Of a stretch of 17,927 nucleotides of DNA, positions 13,763 through 17,927 are shown in pieces. This stretch comes from an uncultured Christensenella sp. (GTDB lineage Bacteria; Bacillota; Clostridia; Christensenellales; UBA1750), in the NCBI GenBank assembly GCA_905193155.1, contig CAJJNQ010000048.1, forward strand, positions 1 through 17,927. The letters are read 5' to 3'. The notes beneath the pieces were generated by a model. It was not told the origin of the DNA. It did not search any database and saw only the letters and a list, made by a program, of their open reading frames with translations. Both the position numbers and the translations under genes were made by a program. Numbering within the stretch: position 1 is the stretch's first letter; every line of letters begins with the position of its first letter.

Positions 13763-13798
13763 AAAAGGAACCGCGCAAGCGGTTCCTTTTCCGTGTTT
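13763..13798 (+). terminator. Intrinsic terminator after trpB2
   Basis: AAAAGGAACCGC (13763-13774) pairs with GCGGTTCCTTTT (13779-13790) around a GCAA tetraloop, followed by CCGTGTTTT. The A-rich 5' arm could also serve as a T-tract on the opposite strand. Confidence 0.9.
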
Positions 13799-14187
13799 TG
13801 GAAAGCATTTCAAAAAGTATTTTTTAACGCATTTATGGAATCATAAAGGATTTAAAAAAACAGAATGAGTTTCACAATTACTATTAAGCTACTGTTAATT
13901 AAAATACAAGCAAAAGAAAATCAATATACAACAAAAACCGCACGGATTTCATCAAAAATGGAGAGAACAGCGGAATAAGTCCATGAACAGGAATATTATG
14001 CGACCATAATTATCATCTGAATGCACAGATTCAAAATGGTAATTTAATGGAAAATTGACAAATAATTAAAAGCATGATAGCATAAAATCAACATAAAGTT
14101 TATAGTTCGAAACGAAAGCAGCTGTATCAACACAGGAAAAAGACCGCGACGTCCACCGTGCCACGCTAAAGAGGAGGGGGTTACGCC
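13799..14187 (+). other. AT-rich regulatory gap before the ABC transporter operon
   Basis: About 390 bp has much higher A+T than the surrounding genes, and no credible reading frame. It holds the operon promoter (14055-14083). It also holds a direct repeat, TACTATTAA (13879-13887) and TACTGTTAA (13890-13898), offset by 11 bp or about one helix turn, which could be a regulator site. I see no clear riboswitch or catabolite-repression (cre) box. Confidence 0.6.
14055..14083 (+). promoter_or_regulatory. Probable promoter of the ABC transporter operon
   Basis: TTGACA (14055-14060) is followed at 17 bp by TAGCAT (14078-14083), a -10 with the key T, A and final T. It lies about 105 bp before the first permease start codon. 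The weak -10 beside a perfect -35 suits a regulated promoter. Confidence 0.6.
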
Positions 14188-15141
14188 ATGTCCGTTCAAG
14201 TCGCAAAGAAAAAGGGGCATTCTGCGAAGAAAACGCTGCACTCCATGTGGGAATACCGCTGGATTTATCTGATGCTGATTCCCTGCATCGCGTATTTCGT
14301 CATCTTCAAGTATGTTCCCATGTACGGCATTCAGCTCGCCTTTAAGGACTACGTCCTCAAGGGCATTGCCGCCAGCCCGTGGAACGACTTCGCTCACTTC
14401 AAATACATGATGAGCGAGCCTCAGTTCCTGCCGGCGCTGCGCAACACGTTGATCATTTCTTTCTACCGTATTCTCTTCGGCTTCCCGTTCCCGATCCTGC
14501 TGGCCATCATGATCAATGAAGTGTACATGCCGCGCTATAAGAAGGTGCTGCAAACCATTTACACCTTCCCGCACTTCCTGACCTGGGTCGTCATGGCCGG
14601 TATCATGCTGAACCTGCTGGGTTCCACCGGCATGGTCCGTAAGATTTGCGAGCTGTTCGTCCCCGGCATTGGCGAGAACTGGAATCTGCTCTATAACAAG
14701 AGCGCGTTCCGATCCATCCTCGTCATTTCCGATATCTGGAAGGAAGCCGGATGGGGCACCATCATTTATCTGGCGTCCATCACCGGCATCGACCAGTCGC
14801 TCTACGAGGCCGCGACCATCGACGGCGCGAACCGCTTCCAACGCATCTGGTACATCACCATCCCCGGCATCATGAACATGATCGCCATCCAGTTCGTGTT
14901 GCGCGTCGGTGCGGTCATGGAGGGCGGCTTCGATCAGATCTTCAACCTCTATACCGCACCCGTTTACGATAACGGCGATATCATCGACACCTACATCTAC
15001 CGCCTGTCCTTCGTTAAGTCCTCGGGCGTGAACCTGGGCTTCCCCACGGCGGTCGGCCTGTTTAAAAACGTCATCAACTTCATCCTGCTGATGCTGGCCA
15101 ACGGCGTCACCCGTGCGCTGGGTCAGGAAACCGTGCTGTAA
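14188..15141 (+). CDS. Sugar ABC transporter permease, LplB-like
   Basis: The 317-aa inner-membrane permease belongs to the binding-protein-dependent transport family. It has six or so hydrophobic segments, beginning with WIYLMLIPCIAYFVIFKYVP (25-44) and the nearby MYGIQLAFKDY. The EAA loop that contacts the ATPase is at 207-226 (EAATIDGANRFQRIWYITIP). The opening segments are typical of LplB/YtcP-type permeases, which import oligosaccharides or substituted sugars with a large lipoprotein receptor. A GAGGAGGGGG site lies just before the ATG. It is the first gene of the operon, 19 nt from the second permease. The sugar cannot be named. No ATPase gene occurs in the window, so a shared MsmK-like ATPase from elsewhere is likely. 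Confidence 0.95.
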   Translation: MSVQVAKKKGHSAKKTLHSMWEYRWIYLMLIPCIAYFVIFKYVPMYGIQLAFKDYVLKGIAASPWNDFAHFKYMMSEPQFLPALRNTLIISFYRILFGFPFPILLAIMINEVYMPRYKKVLQTIYTFPHFLTWVVMAGIMLNLLGSTGMVRKICELFVPGIGENWNLLYNKSAFRSILVISDIWKEAGWGTIIYLASITGIDQSLYEAATIDGANRFQRIWYITIPGIMNMIAIQFVLRVGAVMEGGFDQIFNLYTAPVYDNGDIIDTYIYRLSFVKSSGVNLGFPTAVGLFKNVINFILLMLANGVTRALGQETVL

Positions 15142-15160
15142 GGAAAGGAGGAGAGCGATC

Positions 15161-16093
15161 ATGGCAGAACTCAACACAAACGTCCGCGTCGATAAACACG
15201 GCAATGTCCATATTAATAAGAAGAACCGTATCCGCCGATTCGGCGCGGCAGACTTCATTCTCCTGTTTTTCCTGACGCTGCTCGGCATCCTGATTCTCTA
15301 CCCCTTCTACAACGCCTTCCTCGTGTCCATCGTGCCCAACACGGTGTACTTGAGATATCAGGGCCTGATGCTCTGGCCGCCCGAGGTGACGATGGAGGCC
15401 TATACCTTCACTTTTAAGTCCAGCCTGATCTGGTATGGATACAAAAACTCGATCCTCATCACGTTCTTCGGCACGATCTACAACATGATTTTGACTGTGC
15501 TGTGTGCCTACGCGCTGACCAAGCCGATTCCGGGCGGCAAGTTCATCCGCTTTGCCATCGTCTTTACGATGTATTTCTCCGGCGGCCTGATCCCGTCTTA
15601 CCTGCTGATCAAAGACCTGAAGCTGATGGATACCATTGCATCCATGATCTTGCCTACCGGCATCAACATCATGTACATGCTCATCATCTCCAACTACTTC
15701 AAGTCCCTGCCGCCTGCGCTGGAGGAATCTGCCAAGATCGACGGCGCGACCGACCTGCGCATCCTCTGGAGCGTCATCCTGCCGCTGTCCCTGCCGCTGC
15801 TGGCGACCTTTACCCTCTATTACGCGGTGGAGCGCTGGAACGAGTGGTATCTGGCGATGCTGTACGTCAAATCCGTGCAGAAGTGGCCGCTTCAGAACGT
15901 GCTGCGCACCATCATCAATGACGTCAACATGATGGCTACCCAGAATATTCCCGGCCAGGCCAAGCCCGATATCCAGGGCGACTCCATCAAGATGTCCTCG
16001 ATCATCGTGGCCATGGCGCCCATCATGTGCCTGTATCCCTTCTTACAGCGCTATTTCCTTTCCGGCCTGACGCTGGGCGCGGTCAAGGAATAA
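15161..16093 (+). CDS. Sugar ABC transporter permease, LplC-like
   Basis: The 310-aa second permease of the pair has a short basic cytoplasmic N-terminus, then a helix (about 31-50) with ILYPFYNAFLVSI, and a conserved PIPGGKF loop (122-128) between helices. The EAA loop is at 188-207 (EESAKIDGATDLRILWSVIL). This order is typical of LplC/YtcP family members that pair with LplB. The start at 15161 is chosen because AAGGAGG (15145-15151) lies 9 nt upstream; an in-frame upstream start at 15113 would overlap the first permease gene and lacks a site. It forms the heterodimeric channel with the preceding gene product. The 85-nt gap to the binding-protein gene is wider than the 19 nt between the permeases. 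Confidence 0.95.
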   Translation: MAELNTNVRVDKHGNVHINKKNRIRRFGAADFILLFFLTLLGILILYPFYNAFLVSIVPNTVYLRYQGLMLWPPEVTMEAYTFTFKSSLIWYGYKNSILITFFGTIYNMILTVLCAYALTKPIPGGKFIRFAIVFTMYFSGGLIPSYLLIKDLKLMDTIASMILPTGINIMYMLIISNYFKSLPPALEESAKIDGATDLRILWSVILPLSLPLLATFTLYYAVERWNEWYLAMLYVKSVQKWPLQNVLRTIINDVNMMATQNIPGQAKPDIQGDSIKMSSIIVAMAPIMCLYPFLQRYFLSGLTLGAVKE

Positions 16094-16178
16094 GCAAAAA
16101 AACGGTTATGCGCCCGTGTCGCTGAAACGGGTTGTATAATAGGTATTCTATCCAATTCCAACAAGGAGGAGAAGAATC
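16094..16178 (+). promoter_or_regulatory. Gap with TATAAT before the binding-protein gene
   Basis: The gap contains a small stem (CCCGT at 16113-16117 with ACGGG) and then TATAAT (16135-16140). No -35 element is found at the right distance. It may be a weak internal promoter or an mRNA processing or stabilising hairpin that raises binding-protein output relative to the permeases. AAGGAGG lies about 10 nt before the start codon. Confidence 0.35.
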
Positions 16179-17828
16179 ATGAAAAAGTTGTTGACCCTGG
16201 TTCTTGCGCTGATCATGGTGCTGTCGCTGGCCGCGTGCTCGCAGCAGACCGCTACGCAGGATCCGACCAAGGCTCCCGAGGAAACCAAGGCTGCTGAGAC
16301 CGTCGGCGGTGACGAATCTCCTGAGGCTCAGCCTGCTGAGACGACCGATCTTGCGCCCATCACGCTGACGCAGAACGTGCTCAACGCCGAAAAGTGCGGC
16401 ACCCATGCGCGCAATGAGTTCGTCAAGGAAAAGTTCAACCTGACCTACGAATACGTTCCGGTTTCCTGGGGCGACTGGAATGAAAAGATCCGCACCTGGA
16501 TCGCCACCGACGATGCTCCCGACCTGATCTATTGGGACCTGAAGGCCGCTTCCTCCACCGAGTATTTTGACTGGGCGAAGCAGGGCGCGTTTGCTCCCAT
16601 CACCGAGGAGAAGATCTCCAAGTACGAGAACCTGAACGACTTCTTCCAGACCTCCGAGTCTGTCAAGGCGTTTAAGGTGGACGGCGAGCTGTACTGCTGG
16701 CCCGCTTCCCGTAACAATCCTCCCGAGATCGACAACGCCTACACCTCCTACTTCACCATCCGCAAGGACTGGGCGCAGAAAGTCGGCCTGTATCAGGAAG
16801 ACAATGAGTACACCTGGGACGAGTGGAAGGCGCTGCTGGCGGCGATCGTTGCGCAGGATCCCGGCAACAACGGCGCGTCCAACGCGGCCATGGTTCTGCC
16901 CACCTGGGGCTTCCCGAACGGTGCTGTGACCTTCCTCAACGCTCCCGCGGCGGAAGGCAACGAGACCTGCTCCTACATCAAGGTGGACGGCAAGTACATC
17001 TGGCCCGCCGCGACCGAGGAGTACAAGAAGGCCGTTGTGGAAACCTATCAGATGTATCAGGATGGCCTGATCTACAAGGACAACATCTCCTTCACCGGTT
17101 CCGAATCCGATGATATGTTCAAGGCCGGTCAGGCGTTTGCCGCTTACAACGTGGCGGGCTCCCTGAACAGCTGGTCCGACGATATGATGCGTGCCGGCGT
17201 CATCGAGAACAAGGACGCTCTGGCTCCCGCGGTTGTCTACGGCATGGACGGCAAATGGTACATGACCCAGACCGAAGACTACTGGTGCGTTACCGCGTTC
17301 AACCACAAGATCACCGATGAGAAGATGGACCGTGCTCTGATGTTCTGGAACTTCCTGAACAGCACCGAGGGCATCCGCCTGCGTTGGCTGGGCATCGAAG
17401 GTGTGGACTACAAGGTTACCGGCGAAAACCCCGAAGACGTTGAGGTTCTGTGGGACTTTGACGAGGCGACCCAGTCCTATGTCTCTCCGTACGCCAACTT
17501 CGAGTTCAACGAGTCCAACTCCGCTTCTCTGGCTCCCTCCGGCAGCCCTGCTTCCGCTCAGTATCAGGAAGATCTGAAGCAGATCGTTTGGGACAAGATG
17601 GGCGAAGGCAAGGCCACCATTAAGAAGGTTGACTACGCCATGTCCACCTTCTCCGGCGAGAATAAGGATAAGTACGGCACCTTCGGTTCCGACGCGAAGG
17701 AAAAGATGATCCAGATCCTGGCCGACCCGAACTGCGATCCCGCGGCTGAGTGGGACAAGTTCGTTGCGGACATGATGCCTCGCGTGCAGCCCGTCCTGGA
17801 TGAGCTCAACGCTGGCCTGGCCGGTTGA
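16179..17828 (+). CDS. Extracellular solute-binding lipoprotein of the sugar ABC transporter
   Basis: The 549-aa protein begins with a lipoprotein signal (MKKLL..., lipobox LAAC, Cys20) and a spacer rich in Glu, Pro and Thr (21-56), typical of surface receptors. The mature part has the family-1 binding-protein pattern: an early strand followed by VPVSWGDWNEKIRTWIATDD, then APDLIYWD and a hinge-rich middle. Aromatic residues (WGDW, YCWPA, WYMTQTEDYWC) may line a sugar site. The length fits LplA-like receptors that serve LplB/LplC permeases. It captures the ligand outside the cell and delivers it to the permease pair encoded just upstream. The ligand is unknown. No terminator is evident in 17829-17881. 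Confidence 0.94.
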   Translation: MKKLLTLVLALIMVLSLAACSQQTATQDPTKAPEETKAAETVGGDESPEAQPAETTDLAPITLTQNVLNAEKCGTHARNEFVKEKFNLTYEYVPVSWGDWNEKIRTWIATDDAPDLIYWDLKAASSTEYFDWAKQGAFAPITEEKISKYENLNDFFQTSESVKAFKVDGELYCWPASRNNPPEIDNAYTSYFTIRKDWAQKVGLYQEDNEYTWDEWKALLAAIVAQDPGNNGASNAAMVLPTWGFPNGAVTFLNAPAAEGNETCSYIKVDGKYIWPAATEEYKKAVVETYQMYQDGLIYKDNISFTGSESDDMFKAGQAFAAYNVAGSLNSWSDDMMRAGVIENKDALAPAVVYGMDGKWYMTQTEDYWCVTAFNHKITDEKMDRALMFWNFLNSTEGIRLRWLGIEGVDYKVTGENPEDVEVLWDFDEATQSYVSPYANFEFNESNSASLAPSGSPASAQYQEDLKQIVWDKMGEGKATIKKVDYAMSTFSGENKDKYGTFGSDAKEKMIQILADPNCDPAAEWDKFVADMMPRVQPVLDELNAGLAG

Positions 17829-17881
17829 TTCGGATCAAAAGTTGAATAGCTGACAGGAAAATCGGCTCCCGCAATGAACCG

Positions 17882-17927
17882 CACCCCATTTGTTAGACAG
17901 TATGGTATACTACTAACGAATGGGGTG
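17882..17927. repeat. 46-bp nested inverted repeat at the window edge, probable operator/promoter
   Basis: CACCCCATTTGTTAG (17882-17896) pairs with CTAACGAATGGGGTG (17913-17927) over 15 bp with a single G-U. Inside, AGTAT (17899-17903) and ATACT (17907-17911) form a second dyad around GGT. The centre reads TGGTATACT, an extended -10 element (TATACT at 17906-17911). The arrangement suggests a repressor site over a promoter for a gene beyond the edge. A hairpin terminator is possible if a T-tract follows outside the window. Confidence 0.7.

Noticed and set aside
11726..13813. 695-codon open frame on the minus strand opposite trpB2 and the T-box
   Set aside because: It crosses a consensus promoter, a T-box and two terminators, and has no family resemblance. 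The plus-strand TrpB2 and the minus-strand hydrolase explain the DNA.
14044..17306. Long minus-strand frames opposite the ABC operon (14044-15288 and 16083-17306)
   Set aside because: These are mirror frames of well-recognised permease and binding-protein genes, with no ribosome sites or domains.

Overview
The window looks like chromosomal DNA of a fairly GC-rich member of the Clostridia (Firmicutes), plausibly gut-associated. The reasons are a tryptophan T-box leader, near-consensus sigma-A promoters (TTGACA, 17 bp, TATAAT), strong AAGGAGG ribosome binding sites, a tRNA gene with encoded CCA, a lipoprotein-type sugar ABC transporter of the LplB/LplC class, a 7TM-sensor/NarL-type kinase/LuxR-type regulator trio, and a DUF4428-like zinc-ribbon protein. 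I cannot name the genus from sequence alone.

Layout. Positions 1-580 hold the 3' end of one 5S rRNA gene with its terminator, then a separate short transcription unit with its own strong promoter, a hairpin leader, a complete 5S rRNA gene and tRNA-Asn(GTT), closed by a 15-bp-stem terminator. Next is a MATE efflux gene (698-2110). A promoter at 2118-2146 starts a tightly overlapping three-gene signalling operon (2189-5732): a 7TM membrane sensor with a kinase-like but apparently inactive C-terminus, an active-looking histidine kinase, and a LuxR-family response regulator. After a terminator comes a second group in the same direction (5886-10435): a stand-alone degenerate receiver domain with Glu in place of the phospho-acceptor Asp, a multi-domain lipoprotein, a membrane-anchored zinc-ribbon protein with a 14-copy hexapeptide linker, and a cytosolic DUF4428-like zinc-ribbon protein. 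The lipoprotein and the anchored zinc-ribbon protein share a recognisable extracellular beta-rich module, so this group may be a single cell-envelope module. Its link to the two-component trio rests on adjacency alone.

Two genes then run on the minus strand (11895 to 10481): an HSL-type alpha/beta hydrolase and a small P-loop kinase/ATPase. Diverging from them is a consensus promoter, a T-box riboswitch with specifier UGG (Trp), and a stand-alone TrpB2-type tryptophan synthase beta-like gene (12371-13750). No trpA or other trp gene is present in the window.

An AT-rich gap of about 390 bp with a promoter follows. It leads into a carbohydrate ABC import operon (14188-17828): two LplB/LplC-like permeases and a solute-binding lipoprotein, with no ATPase gene in view. 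The window ends in a striking 46-bp nested inverted repeat that contains an extended -10 hexamer, probably the operator/promoter of a gene just beyond the edge.
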